A stretch of DNA of 64,000 nucleotides. It comes from Paenibacillus lactis. Lineage in GTDB: Bacteria; Bacillota; Bacilli; Paenibacillales; Paenibacillaceae. The stretch is from assembly GCF_017873605.1 (NCBI RefSeq), contig NZ_JAGGKI010000020.1, positions 29,226 through 93,225 of the forward strand, read 5' to 3'. Below are positions 51,074 to 61,169 of this stretch, in pieces. The translations under genes and the position numbers were made by a program. The notes beneath the pieces were generated by a model. That model had not been told where the DNA came from and searched no databases. It saw only the letters and a program-made list of their open reading frames with translations. Every line of letters begins with the position of its first letter. Position 1 is the stretch's first letter.

Positions 51074-53398
51074 ATGAAATTTACGGACGGCAACTGGCTG
51101 GTACGTGAAGGCTTCTCGATTGCAGGAGCGGTACAGGCCTATGATTTTGCAGTGAAAGGCAACACGCTCACAGCGTACGCCTCGACAGCCCCGATTCCAG
51201 GCAGAGGAGCAACTATCAACGCGCAGCTCATTACCGTGCAGTTCCATTCTCCGGCTCCGGGCGTGATCGGCGTCAAGCTTGTTCATTATGCAGGCGTACG
51301 CGACCTTGGACCGGCATTCGAGCTGTATAAGGAAGAAGGCAGCCATGCAGTTATTGAGGAGAATGACGAGGAGGCTGTGCTTCGCAGCGGAAATTTGAGT
51401 GTCGTCATCAAGAAAGGCCCGCAGTGGTCGGTTCATTTCTATCGTGGAGACGAGCGTATCACGGGCAGCGGCTTCAAATCGATCGCCCACATCGTTGAGG
51501 ACGGCGGACAGACCTACATGCGCGAGGAGCTGGATCTTGGCGTAGGCGAATGGGTATATGGGCTTGGCGAGCGCTTCACGTCCTTCGTGAAGAACGGCCA
51601 AACCGTCGACATCTGGAATCAGGACGGGGGCACAAGCTCCGAGCAGGCTTATAAAAACATCCCGTTCTACATCACGAACAAAGGCTACGGCGTATTCGTG
51701 AATCAGCCGGATCTCGTCTCCTTCGAGGTGGCCTCCGAGAAGGTGAAGAAGGTGCAGTTCAGCGTTCAAGGCGAGTCGCTGGAGTACTTCATCATCGATG
51801 GTCCCGATCCGAAAGGCGTGCTCGATAAATATACGAATCTGACAGGCAAGCCGGCGCTGCCTCCGGCCTGGACCTTCGGCTTGTGGCTCTCAACCTCGTT
51901 CACGACACAATATGACGAAGCTACGGTCAATTCATTCGTGGACGGGATGCTGGAGCGCGACATTCCTTTGCACGTCTTCCATTTCGACTGCTTCTGGATG
52001 AAGGGGCTGAATTGGACCGATTTCCAATGGGATGAGGAAGTATTCCCGGATCCGGAAGGCATGCTGAAGCGCCTGAAAGAGAAGGGCCTGAAAATTTGCG
52101 TATGGATCAACCCGTATATCGCCCAGCGCTCGCGCCTTTTTGAGGAAGGACGGGAGAAGGGATATCTCGTGAAGAAGCCTAACGGCGACGTGTGGCAGTG
52201 GAATCTGTGGCAGCCGGGGATGGCGCTTGTGGATTTCACGAATCCGGATGCATGCGAATGGTATGCAGGATATCTCCGCGAGCTGGCGGACATGGGCGTG
52301 GACAGCTTCAAAACGGATTTCGGCGAGCGGATTCCAACCGATGTCGTATATTTCGACGGATCCGATCCGCATAAAATGCACAATTATTACACCCAGCTCT
52401 ACAACAAAGTGGTATTCGAAGTGCTTGTGGAGAAATTCGGGAAAAATCAAGCGGCCGTATTCGCGCGTTCCGCTACGGTTGGCGGACAGCAGTTCCCGGT
52501 TCACTGGGGCGGCGATTGCTACGCCGATTACGAATCCATGGCGGAGAGCCTTCGCGGCGGCTTGTCGCTCGGCCTAGGCGGCTTCGGCTTCTGGAGCCAT
52601 GATATCGGCGGCTTCGAGAATACGGCGCCGGCCCATGTGTTCAAGCGCTGGTTGGCGTTCGGTCTCCTGTCGAGCCACAGCCGCCTGCACGGCAGCACGT
52701 CCTACCGGGTGCCTTGGGCATACGACGAAGAGGCCGTCGATGTTACGCGCTTCTTCACGAAGCTGAAGAGCCGTCTAATGCCGTATCTGTTCAATACAGC
52801 GGTTCAAGCCTCGGAGCACGGGATTCCGAGCATGCGGGCCATGTTCCTGGAATTCCCTGAAGACCCGGCCGTCGAAATGCTGGACCGTCAATATATGCTT
52901 GGCGACTCGCTGCTGGTTGCTCCGGTCTTCAGCGAGAAGGGAGAAGTATCGTATTATCTTCCGCACGGGCGCTGGACGCATCTGCTGACCGGCGAAACGG
53001 TGGAAGGCGGTTCATGGCGCAAGGAGACCTATGATTTCCTCAGTCTGCCGCTCTTTGTACGGGGCAACTCTTTCCTGGCGCTGGGCGCTAACGACAACCG
53101 GCCGGATTATGACTATGCAGACGGAGTGGAGCTGGGGCTGTATGCCTTGGAAGATGGCCAAGAGGCATCGGTAACGGTACGCAACATGGAAGGTCAGATT
53201 GAACTGTCCGTACGCGCTGTCCGTGTTGGAAACCGGATTAGCCTGACATCCGAAGGCAGCGGCAAGCCGTTCTCCGTGAAGCTGTACGGCACGGGCGAAG
53301 CTGTCTCCGTAGACGGAGAAGGGGCGACTCTGGCGGAAGGCCGGATTGACGTGGCCGGGGGCCGGAAAGCGGAATTCGCCGTTCAGTTGAAAGGATAG
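51074..53398 (+). CDS. GH31 alpha-xylosidase (YicI-like)
   Basis: A 774-residue family 31 glycosidase, no signal peptide, cytoplasmic. The nucleophile is Asp415 in DSFKTDFGERIPTD, matching E. coli YicI Asp416, and the acid/base Asp is in HWGGDCYADYESMAESLRGG. The WGLGERF-like YGLGERFTSFVKNGQ and PPAWTFGLWLSTSF are family marks. It releases alpha-xylose from xyloglucan oligosaccharides such as isoprimeverose. With the importer and GH95 gene downstream this indicates hemicellulose use. Confidence 0.93.
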   Translation: MKFTDGNWLVREGFSIAGAVQAYDFAVKGNTLTAYASTAPIPGRGATINAQLITVQFHSPAPGVIGVKLVHYAGVRDLGPAFELYKEEGSHAVIEENDEEAVLRSGNLSVVIKKGPQWSVHFYRGDERITGSGFKSIAHIVEDGGQTYMREELDLGVGEWVYGLGERFTSFVKNGQTVDIWNQDGGTSSEQAYKNIPFYITNKGYGVFVNQPDLVSFEVASEKVKKVQFSVQGESLEYFIIDGPDPKGVLDKYTNLTGKPALPPAWTFGLWLSTSFTTQYDEATVNSFVDGMLERDIPLHVFHFDCFWMKGLNWTDFQWDEEVFPDPEGMLKRLKEKGLKICVWINPYIAQRSRLFEEGREKGYLVKKPNGDVWQWNLWQPGMALVDFTNPDACEWYAGYLRELADMGVDSFKTDFGERIPTDVVYFDGSDPHKMHNYYTQLYNKVVFEVLVEKFGKNQAAVFARSATVGGQQFPVHWGGDCYADYESMAESLRGGLSLGLGGFGFWSHDIGGFENTAPAHVFKRWLAFGLLSSHSRLHGSTSYRVPWAYDEEAVDVTRFFTKLKSRLMPYLFNTAVQASEHGIPSMRAMFLEFPEDPAVEMLDRQYMLGDSLLVAPVFSEKGEVSYYLPHGRWTHLLTGETVEGGSWRKETYDFLSLPLFVRGNSFLALGANDNRPDYDYADGVELGLYALEDGQEASVTVRNMEGQIELSVRAVRVGNRISLTSEGSGKPFSVKLYGTGEAVSVDGEGATLAEGRIDVAGGRKAEFAVQLKG

Positions 53399-53435
53399 TT
53401 TTCGGAAGCGCAAGATTGGCTGCTTGTTAATAAGG

Positions 53436-53479
53436 AAGGTGAGCCCGGACCAGCCCTGTGCTGGAGTCGGGCTTCTTCC
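53436..53479 (+). terminator. Probable terminator of the alpha-xylosidase gene
   Basis: GGAAGGTGAGCCCG and CGGGCTTCTTCC can pair; a short T-rich stretch follows. Confidence 0.5.
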
Positions 53480-53620
53480 ATCTTTTGGTTGATCAAGAAG
53501 GGGTGTTTATCCTGATATAATTGGGGAGCGGCAGGGAGTTTGGGCCACCATCGGCAATTATTTGTAACCGTTTCCTCGGATCTGCCGACGTCTATGTAAG
53601 ACAGGAGCGAAAACCATTCG

Positions 53621-55411
53621 ATGTTATCGTATTTCATTCAACTGATGAATGATATGAAAATCCGAACGAAATTGATTTTATCCTTTGTCGTGGTCGTATT
53701 TGTTCCGGTTTCAATCGTCAGCATTTTCCTGACGGGAGAGCTCCGTAAGTTTGCATTTAACAATGCCTTGGAGCAAGCGTACCAGAACGTGGACCGGGTG
53801 AAGAAGCGGTCGACAGAGGTGCTTAACGTGTCGGATGATCTATCCTACCGGCTTTCATATGATGAGCGGCTCAAAAACCTGGCCAACCGCCAATATGAAA
53901 GCGTATACGATGTGTTTGTCGCCTATCGTGCTTATCCGGATCTTCAGCAGGCGAAGCAGATGTATAAAGAGATCTCCAACATTCGCTTTTACAGCGAGAA
54001 CCAGACCATGCTGAACAACTGGGAATTCATCTATCCGGAAGAAGAGATCCGGCAGGCGGAATGGTACGTCCGGGCCCAGGAAAATATCGGCGTCATTCAC
54101 TGGGATTATATTGTTGATGAGCGTGACGGGAAGCACTACCTCAGCCTGATCAAGGGAGTGGACCTGGGGAGCAAAGACAACCGCGGCGTGCTGGTTATCA
54201 ACGTCAACACGGGCATGCTGAATACGATTCTGAATCAGGAATCGTTCTACACGATCATAGCGGACAGCAAGAACAATATCGTTGCTGCCAACCGCCCGGA
54301 TCTTTACGGCAGGACGCTGTCCGAAATCCATGATGATTCCGGCGCGGTTTATCAACCGAGCGGGTCCTACGAGGCGGTCATTGATCGTGAAGCATCCAAG
54401 GTGCTCATTGAACCGCTGAATCCGGAGATGGGGCAGAACAGCCTAAGAATTATCTCGATCTTCTCCATCGACAGCATCGTAGCCGAAGCGAACCGGATTA
54501 ACCGGCTGGTGATGACGGTCATCATCATTAGCCTGGTGCTGGCCGTCCTGCTGATCTACAGCTTCTCCTCGCTCATTTCAAACCGCCTGCTAAGGCTTAG
54601 CAAGCATATTACAAAGGTAGGGACGGGCAACCTTGCCGTGGCGATGGAGATTGACGGCAAAGACGAGATCGGGCAATTGTCCCGCCAGTTCAACTCCATG
54701 GTCGGAAGCATTAATGAGCTGATGAACGAAGTGCAGGAATCCAATTTGCAGAAGCGGCGCTTGGAGCAGAAGCAAAGTGAAATCAAGTTTAAAATGATGG
54801 CCAGTCAGATCAATCCCCATTTCCTGTTCAATGCCTTGGAAGCGATACGGATGGAGGCCCATTTGAAGGGCGAGCGCGAGATCGCCCGAATCGTCCGGCT
54901 GCTCGGGAAGATGATGCGCAGCAATCTTGAGGTCGGAAGCGGAAAGACGACGATCAAGGACGAAATCGAGATGGTGCGATGCTATCTGGACGTTCAGAAA
55001 TTTCGATATGAAGACCGGTTGAAATATGAGCTGGAGGTGGATCCGGATGCCGAGCCGGTCAGGATCCCTCCGCTGATTATCCAGCCTCTCGTTGAAAATG
55101 CCGTCATTCACGGCATGGACCACAAGGAAGACGGCACGTTTATCCGGGTTAGGGTTACAGCCCAGCGTGGCATGATTCTCGTCGTAACCGAGGATAACGG
55201 GGCAGGCATTACTCCGGAACGGCTCGAGATGATACACAGCTTCCTGAATGAATCCGACGAGCATGAGGGCGGTCGAATCGGCTTGCGCAACGTGCATGTC
55301 AGACTCCAGCTGACTTATGGCCCCGAATCCGGCTTGGCCATTTATAGCGAGCCGGGAGAGGGCACCCGTATAGAATTCAGTATTCCGACAGGAGGAGAAA
55401 TCGATGATTAA
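53621..55411 (+). CDS. Two-component sensor histidine kinase (YesM type)
   Basis: A 596-residue membrane sensor. Helix 1 (about 16-37) and helix 2 (about 290-313, VMTVIIISLVLAVLLIYSF) flank a large extracellular Cache-like sensor. HAMP follows (KHITKVGTGNLAVAMEIDG), then the His-kinase box with His400 in ASQINPHFLFNALEAIRMEA and an HATPase domain (IIQPLVENAVIHG, EDNGAGI). It probably senses extracellular sugar. Its stop overlaps the response regulator start by 8 nt. AGGAG lies 13 nt before the ATG, a little far. Confidence 0.92.
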   Translation: MLSYFIQLMNDMKIRTKLILSFVVVVFVPVSIVSIFLTGELRKFAFNNALEQAYQNVDRVKKRSTEVLNVSDDLSYRLSYDERLKNLANRQYESVYDVFVAYRAYPDLQQAKQMYKEISNIRFYSENQTMLNNWEFIYPEEEIRQAEWYVRAQENIGVIHWDYIVDERDGKHYLSLIKGVDLGSKDNRGVLVINVNTGMLNTILNQESFYTIIADSKNNIVAANRPDLYGRTLSEIHDDSGAVYQPSGSYEAVIDREASKVLIEPLNPEMGQNSLRIISIFSIDSIVAEANRINRLVMTVIIISLVLAVLLIYSFSSLISNRLLRLSKHITKVGTGNLAVAMEIDGKDEIGQLSRQFNSMVGSINELMNEVQESNLQKRRLEQKQSEIKFKMMASQINPHFLFNALEAIRMEAHLKGEREIARIVRLLGKMMRSNLEVGSGKTTIKDEIEMVRCYLDVQKFRYEDRLKYELEVDPDAEPVRIPPLIIQPLVENAVIHGMDHKEDGTFIRVRVTAQRGMILVVTEDNGAGITPERLEMIHSFLNESDEHEGGRIGLRNVHVRLQLTYGPESGLAIYSEPGEGTRIEFSIPTGGEIDD

Positions 55412-56963
55412 AGTGCTGATCGTGGATGATGAGCCTAAACTGCGTGAAGGTTTGAAGAGTATCGTGCCTTGGAGCGAGCTGGGGTACGAGGTCGTGGACA
55501 CAGCTGCCAACGGAAACGAAGCGCTTGAGAAGCACAAGCGTTATGCGCCGGACGTCATGCTTGTGGACATTCGCATGCCGGGCATGGACGGTCTGCAGCT
55601 GATCGAGGCGGTCCGCTCCGTCGATCCGGCGATTCATCTTCTGATCCTCAGCGGTTACGCCGATTTCGATTATGCCAAGCGGGCTATCTCCCATCGGGTT
55701 GACGGATATTTGCTCAAGCCGGTAGATGAGGATGAGCTGTCCGCTTACCTGATGCAGATGAAGGAAACGATCGAGCAGGAGCGTCAGTGGATGGCGCTGA
55801 ATCAGGCCGCCTCGGAAATCAGCCGCGAGCAGCTCATTCAATCCTGGCTCCGGCAGGAACAGGAGGCGGGAGTGGATGCGGCATCCCGCCAGCTGGCCGA
55901 GCAGCTGGGACTTGCTTGGGACCATTATCAGGTTGCACTTGTTTATGTTCACGGCTCCGATGAATCGAGCGATGAACCGGATCGCCTCCTGAAGGAAAAG
56001 CTGGTGGAAGCCTTCGAGAGGGAGGGCAGCGGCATCGTATTTTCGTTGCATGGCTTCCTCGGTCTGCTTATGCCGGTACCGGTGCTGTCCGCCTCCGGAA
56101 GGAAAGAGCTGCAGGACCGGCTCGAGACGGCAGCAAGCGCGGCCGGAGCCGCTATTACGGCCGCCATGGGGCAGCCTGTGCGGGAGGCCGCCGATACCGT
56201 CAAGTCCTACCATGCGGCCAAGAAGCTGCTGCGGCGGCGATTCTTCTATGCCCCTGGCGAGCTGCTATACCCGGAGTCGGTGCCTTTCGGCGGCGAGAAC
56301 GGGGCTGAGCCATCGGAAGGGTATGAGCCCGGTCCGTTCATGGAGCAGCTGTATTACGCAGTGGATGTCGGCAACGCGGACATTCAGCAGAAGCTGCTCC
56401 GCTCCGCCGCCTTGGGCATGATCCGGGATCAATACACCGAAGGGGACATGAAGAGCGCTTTCGTCGAGCTGCTGACCAGCGTGCATAACAAGCTGACGCT
56501 GCATCATACCGAGCTGCAATCGCGAACGAAGGAATACTCGGACCGGATAGCTGCAATCTTCCGCCAACGGACCGTATTTGATCTGTGCCGGCACTCCGCC
56601 CAATTCCTGGAGGAGCTGGTGTGGCAGGCGGGCAGAGGGGGGCGGGATCAGGAGATGAAGCGCATACTGGACCTGATCCAACGAAATTACAGCGACAATA
56701 TTAAGCTGGAAACCTTGGCCTCGGTATTCAATTACAACAGCGCTTACTTGGGCAAAATGTTCAAAAATACAACAGGTGAATACTTTAACACGTATCTGGA
56801 TAAGGTCCGAATCGACAAGGCCAAGGATTTTCTGAAACAGGGGATGAAGGTGTACCAGGTTGCGGAGAAGGTAGGGTATACCAACGTGGATTACTTCCAC
56901 AGCAAGTTTAAAAAATATGTTGGAACCTCGCCGTCGAATTATCGCAAAGAGCTGGAGCTTTAA
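55404..56963 (+). CDS. AraC-type response regulator (YesN type)
   Basis: A 519-residue partner of the sensor. The receiver domain has VLIVDDEPKLREGLK, the phospho-acceptor Asp55 in MLVDIRMPGMDG, LSGYADFDYAKRAI and YLLKPVDEDEL. A poorly conserved linker (about 130-410) leads to the AraC DNA-binding domain (KLETLASVFNYNSAYLGKMF and YQVAEKVGYTNVDYFHSKFK). It likely activates the adjacent importer and GH95 genes. Confidence 0.93.
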   Translation: MIKVLIVDDEPKLREGLKSIVPWSELGYEVVDTAANGNEALEKHKRYAPDVMLVDIRMPGMDGLQLIEAVRSVDPAIHLLILSGYADFDYAKRAISHRVDGYLLKPVDEDELSAYLMQMKETIEQERQWMALNQAASEISREQLIQSWLRQEQEAGVDAASRQLAEQLGLAWDHYQVALVYVHGSDESSDEPDRLLKEKLVEAFEREGSGIVFSLHGFLGLLMPVPVLSASGRKELQDRLETAASAAGAAITAAMGQPVREAADTVKSYHAAKKLLRRRFFYAPGELLYPESVPFGGENGAEPSEGYEPGPFMEQLYYAVDVGNADIQQKLLRSAALGMIRDQYTEGDMKSAFVELLTSVHNKLTLHHTELQSRTKEYSDRIAAIFRQRTVFDLCRHSAQFLEELVWQAGRGGRDQEMKRILDLIQRNYSDNIKLETLASVFNYNSAYLGKMFKNTTGEYFNTYLDKVRIDKAKDFLKQGMKVYQVAEKVGYTNVDYFHSKFKKYVGTSPSNYRKELEL

Positions 56964-57089
56964 GGGAGCAGTGTGTTATCTCACGTCACGGCGGATGCCT
57001 CGGACGGGATAGCCGGCTGCAGCTTGATGCCAAGGCTTGTTCCGGTGCTTTTCGCTTCCGCAGGTAAGGGCTGCCTTGATTCTGCCCGA

Positions 57090-57121
57090 AGACGCGTCTA
57101 TGGTGCGCGTCTATTTTTGTT
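57090..57121 (+). terminator. Terminator after the response regulator
   Basis: GACGCG (57091-57096) and CGCGTC (57106-57111), followed by TATTTTTGTTT. The rest of the 56964-57258 gap shows no gene and must hold the importer promoter. Confidence 0.65.
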
Positions 57122-57258
57122 TGTCCCTCCCCATAGGACATGGCCGGGATCGGGAGGAACAATGTCTAATTTTTATATGATTTTTGCACGAATCCTTTGG
57201 GTACCCCCTTCCTGCGGCTTCGTTTATCATCAGGGTATACAAGAGAGGAGGGGTTGGC

Positions 57259-58227
57259 TTGAAAGCGGTAACAGAGAGAGAAGGCAGCGTCCAACCTGCC
57301 ACCAGAAAGAAGAAAAAGAAAGGCTTTTGGGCCACTTTCAAGGAGCAGAAAATACTGTACGGCATGTCGCTGCCCTTCATCATTGTCGTGTTCATCTTCA
57401 GTTATTTGCCGATATGGGGCTGGCTCATGGCGTTCCAAAGTTACAGGCCGGGCAGAAGCGTATTTGAGCAAAAATGGGTCGGGTTCGATCACTTTGTGGC
57501 CCTGTTTACGGATGAAAAGTTTTATCTGGTTTTGCGAAATACGCTGGCTATGAGCTTTATGGGGCTGATCGTCGGCTTCACGATTCCGATCCTGTTCGCT
57601 GTGCTTCTCAATGAGCTTCGTGGAAGCGTTTTTAAACGGACGGTTCAGACGATTTCGTATCTTCCCCATTTCGTATCCTGGGTCGTTGTAGCCGGGATCG
57701 TGACCAAAATGCTGTCCGTTGATGGAGGCGCTGTCAATCAGCTGCTGTTGTGGCTCGGCATCATCGACCAGCCGATTCAGTTCATGGCGCAGGGAAGCTG
57801 GTTCTGGTATATCGTAACCGGCTCGGATCTGTGGAAGGAAATGGGCTGGAACGCGATCATCTATTTGGCAGCGATTTCAGGCATCGACCAAGAGCAGTTT
57901 GAGGCCGCCAAGGTCGACGGCGCAAGCCGCATCCGTCAGATTTGGCATATTACGATTCCAAGCATTGCGCCGACGATTGCGATCCTGCTGATCATGTCGA
58001 TCGGACATCTGATCAGCATCGGCTTCGAGAAGCAGTTCCTGCTCGGCAACCCGCTGGTGGTGGATTACTCCCAGGTCCTGGATCTCTATGCATTGAATTA
58101 CGGGCTTGGCATGGGACGCTTTTCCTTCGGTACGGCCATCGGGATGTTCAACTCGATCGTCAGCATCATCCTGCTGCTCATCGCGAACGGCGTTTTCAAA
58201 AAATTTACCAAGCAATCGATTATGTAA
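57259..58227 (+). CDS. Sugar ABC transporter permease (LplB type), TTG start
   Basis: A 322-residue permease with six helices after a basic N-terminus (ATRKKKKKGFWATFKEQK). The coupling loop is EQFEAAKVDGASRIRQIWHI. AGGAGGGG at 57246-57253 sits 5 nt from TTG 57259; an open frame from 57184 precedes that site. With the next two genes it makes a three-gene importer without an ATPase, as usual for LplB/LplC systems that borrow a shared MsmX-type ATPase. Confidence 0.92.
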   Translation: MKAVTEREGSVQPATRKKKKKGFWATFKEQKILYGMSLPFIIVVFIFSYLPIWGWLMAFQSYRPGRSVFEQKWVGFDHFVALFTDEKFYLVLRNTLAMSFMGLIVGFTIPILFAVLLNELRGSVFKRTVQTISYLPHFVSWVVVAGIVTKMLSVDGGAVNQLLLWLGIIDQPIQFMAQGSWFWYIVTGSDLWKEMGWNAIIYLAAISGIDQEQFEAAKVDGASRIRQIWHITIPSIAPTIAILLIMSIGHLISIGFEKQFLLGNPLVVDYSQVLDLYALNYGLGMGRFSFGTAIGMFNSIVSIILLLIANGVFKKFTKQSIM

Positions 58228-58242
58228 GGAGGAGGGACCCGC

Positions 58243-59151
58243 ATGGCACGTACCAAAGCAGCATTCAAGCCCTCGCTCTCCGACCGGGTGTTTGATATTG
58301 TGAACTACACGTTTATGACGCTTGTCATGATCGTGACCTTATATCCTTTTTTAAACGTACTGGCCATTTCCTTGAACGACTCCGTCGATACGGTTCGCGG
58401 AGGAATTACGATATGGCCCCGTCAATTCACTTTCGAAAATTACGTACAGATTTTTCAATACGAAGGACTGCTCACCGGAGCGAAAATTACGGTCCTTCGG
58501 ACGCTGGCGGGAACGCTGCTCGGCCTGCTTAGCGGCACGATGCTCGGTTATGTGCTGAGCCGGGTCGATTTTCAGGGCAGAAAGTTCATGTCGACTTTTC
58601 TTGCGCTGACGATGTATTTCTCGGGCGGCATGATACCGGTATTTATCCTGATCCGGGATCTGAACATGATGAATACGTTCCTGGTCTACATCATTCCGGG
58701 AATGGTAAGCGCGTTCAACGTGTTCGTCATCCGGTCATTCATCGACGGCCTGCCGTATTCCTTGCAGGAATCGGCCAAGCTGGACGGCGCCAATGATTTT
58801 ACGATTTATTACCGGATTATCCTTCCGCTGTGCAAGCCCGTGCTCGCAACGATTGCGCTGTTTCTGGCCGTCGGGCAGTGGAACTCCTGGTTCGATACGT
58901 ATCTGTACAACGGCTCCGCGCCTCATCTGACAACGCTTCAATTCGAGCTGATGAAGGTGCTGCAGAGCACGCAGGGTCAGCAAAGCGGCATGATGACCGG
59001 CCAGAACATGGCCGAGATCGTGAAACAGGTATCTCCGGAATCGATTAAGATGGCCATTACGATTGTGGTCACGGTTCCGATCCTGATCGTCTACCCGTTC
59101 CTGCAGCGTTACTTCGTGAAGGGCATGACGCTTGGCGCAGTAAAAAGCTGA
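58243..59151 (+). CDS. Sugar ABC transporter permease (LplC type)
   Basis: A 302-residue permease with six helices; the coupling loop is SLQESAKLDGANDFTIYYRI and the end YFVKGMTLGAVKS is typical. The periplasmic-side loop with NGSAPHLTTLQFELMKVLQS is characteristic of the LplC subfamily. AAGGAGGAGG precedes the ATG, 15 nt after the LplB-type gene. Confidence 0.92.
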   Translation: MARTKAAFKPSLSDRVFDIVNYTFMTLVMIVTLYPFLNVLAISLNDSVDTVRGGITIWPRQFTFENYVQIFQYEGLLTGAKITVLRTLAGTLLGLLSGTMLGYVLSRVDFQGRKFMSTFLALTMYFSGGMIPVFILIRDLNMMNTFLVYIIPGMVSAFNVFVIRSFIDGLPYSLQESAKLDGANDFTIYYRIILPLCKPVLATIALFLAVGQWNSWFDTYLYNGSAPHLTTLQFELMKVLQSTQGQQSGMMTGQNMAEIVKQVSPESIKMAITIVVTVPILIVYPFLQRYFVKGMTLGAVKS

Positions 59152-59228
59152 TGGCTTACAGCTATCAAGCAGGCCCTTATGCCTGTTAAACGATAGATTA
59201 TTTACACTTTAGATTAGGGGGTAAAGCA

Positions 59229-60938
59229 ATGAAACAGAAGAAGAGAATATCGTTGCTGTTAGCGGTCATGATGATGGCAACGTTCGTTCTTGCAGCATGC
59301 GGCGGTGACAGCGGCAATAGCGCAAACGGCGGACAAAAAGAAAACGGCGGAACGGATGCCCAGCAGGAAGAGAAGCTGGAGCCGATGACGATGACCTATT
59401 ACAGCGCGGACTCCAATGCAAACTGGGTGAACATGCAGGATGCCGTCGGCAAGAAGTTGACCGAGAAAACCGGTGTTACGATTCAAGCCGAATATGCAGT
59501 TGACGGCTCCAACCAGAAGCTGCCGCTGATGGTCGCGAGCGGTGAGTATCCGGACCTGGTGTTTGCTAAGGGTGACGCTAACCTGTTCGTGGATGCTGGC
59601 GCTTTTATTGATCTGACGGATCTGATCGAGGAGCATGCGCCGAACATCAAGAAGGTGTACGGCGATTACATGAGCCGTCTGAAGTGGAGCAACGAGGACG
59701 AAGCCATCTATGTTCTGCCGACGCTTGCAGCGGTGGATCATGAAGCGCTTGATGCCGGAGGCACGTTCCAGATTCAGCATGAAGTGCTGAAGGAGCTTGG
59801 ATATCCTGAGCTCAAGACGGTGAAGGACTACGAGAATGCACTGAAAGAGTACTATGAGAAGCATCCGACCATTGACGGCCAGCCAACGATTCCGCTGACG
59901 CTGAATGCGGACGGATGGAGAATCATGATCTCCGTGACGAACCCGGCGTTTATCGCAACCGGCGTATCCGATGACGGTGAATACTACATCGATCCGGAGA
60001 CGACGGAAGCTAAATTGCACTACAAGCGTCCGGAAGAGAAAGAGTACTTCCGCTGGCTGAACCATATGAATGCTTCGGGCCTTTTGGATAAAGAAACGTT
60101 CGTTCAGAAGACGGACCAATATGAAGCGAAGATTTCCTCCGGCCGCGTGCTCGGCGTGATTGACCAGGAGTGGGGCTTCGGCAATGCAACGAACGCGCTG
60201 AGATCCGCCGGCAAGGAGAACCGCACCTATGCGAGATTCCCGATCCAGCTGGATGAATCGACGAAGGATGCAACGTTCCAGGATACCGGTTATGTCGCCG
60301 GATGGGGTGTAGGCATCACGTCTTCCGCGAAGGATCCGGTTCGGATTATCAAGTTCCTGGATTACCTGGCTTCCGAGGAAGGGCAAATTTTGATGAATTG
60401 GGGTATTGAGGGCGAGCATTATAACGTCGTGGACGGCAAGCGCGTCATTCCGGAAGAGGTCCAGGAGCGCAAAACCTATGACAATGCCAACTTCACTAAA
60501 GAAACGGGCATCGGTTTGTATAACGCCATCTTCCCGCGCTATGGCGACGGCGTGAAGGATTCGACGGGCAACTACTATACGACGAACTTCCCGGAAACGA
60601 TCAAGGAGAACTACACGCCATCCGCCAAGGAAACGCTGAAGGCTTACGGCGTTGAAATGTGGAAGGACCTGTGGCCGAAGAAGGAAGAATTCCCTGTGAA
60701 GCCGTGGGGCGTAGCTTACAACATTCCGGTGCCAAGCGACTCCAACATTAATATTACGTACAAAAAAGTGGAAGAGATTACACGCAAGCGCATTCCGGAA
60801 ATCATTCTGGCCGATCCGGCGAAATTCGATCAGCTGTATGATCAGTTCATCAAGGAACTGAACGATGCCGGAGCGGAAAAAATGGAGAAGGAATATACCG
60901 AGCTTGTGCGTCAGCGCGTCGAGCTGTGGAACAGCTAA
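59229..60938 (+). CDS. Sugar ABC transporter substrate-binding lipoprotein (LipO type)
   Basis: A 569-residue lipoprotein. The signal peptide MKQKKRISLLLAVMMMATFV ends with lipobox LAAC; a Gly/Asn-rich linker follows. The body reads ANWVNMQDAVGKKLTEKTGV, GEYPDLVFAKGDANLFVDAG and later TGIGLYNAIFPRYGDG, as in the large (about 55-60 kDa) binding proteins of LplB/LplC systems, which bind oligosaccharides. The ligand is probably a xyloglucan-type oligosaccharide, inferred from the flanking enzymes. Confidence 0.9.
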   Translation: MKQKKRISLLLAVMMMATFVLAACGGDSGNSANGGQKENGGTDAQQEEKLEPMTMTYYSADSNANWVNMQDAVGKKLTEKTGVTIQAEYAVDGSNQKLPLMVASGEYPDLVFAKGDANLFVDAGAFIDLTDLIEEHAPNIKKVYGDYMSRLKWSNEDEAIYVLPTLAAVDHEALDAGGTFQIQHEVLKELGYPELKTVKDYENALKEYYEKHPTIDGQPTIPLTLNADGWRIMISVTNPAFIATGVSDDGEYYIDPETTEAKLHYKRPEEKEYFRWLNHMNASGLLDKETFVQKTDQYEAKISSGRVLGVIDQEWGFGNATNALRSAGKENRTYARFPIQLDESTKDATFQDTGYVAGWGVGITSSAKDPVRIIKFLDYLASEEGQILMNWGIEGEHYNVVDGKRVIPEEVQERKTYDNANFTKETGIGLYNAIFPRYGDGVKDSTGNYYTTNFPETIKENYTPSAKETLKAYGVEMWKDLWPKKEEFPVKPWGVAYNIPVPSDSNINITYKKVEEITRKRIPEIILADPAKFDQLYDQFIKELNDAGAEKMEKEYTELVRQRVELWNS

Positions 60939-60943
60939 AGTTC

Positions 60944-60982
60944 AAGAAGGGGCCGGCCTCGTGCAGGCCCCTTCTTATTTCG
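60944..60982 (+). terminator. Terminator of the binding protein gene
   Basis: AAGAAGGGGCC (60944-60954) pairs with GGCCCCTTCTT (60966-60976), followed by ATTT. Confidence 0.8.
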
Positions 60983-61169
60983 GGGACCAACCTCGGCGCA
61001 GGACATTTAATATTTTTCAGTAACAGGTTCGCAAATGGGAGGGTCTGCCCTCAAAATGGAGAAATACAATCAAGAAGAAATCATTAGGAGAACAAGAACT
61101 CGCTTGGCGCACAATGGCAAATCGACGACTATGAGATGATGCACGTTACGCGAAAAGGAGGAGATCAAG

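Noticed and set aside
56973..57467. 164-codon plus-strand frame before the LplB-type permease
   Set aside because: Crosses a terminator hairpin and overlaps the permease in another frame.
59259..60419. 386-codon minus-strand open frame opposite the second binding protein
   Set aside because: Antisense shadow of a well-supported gene.
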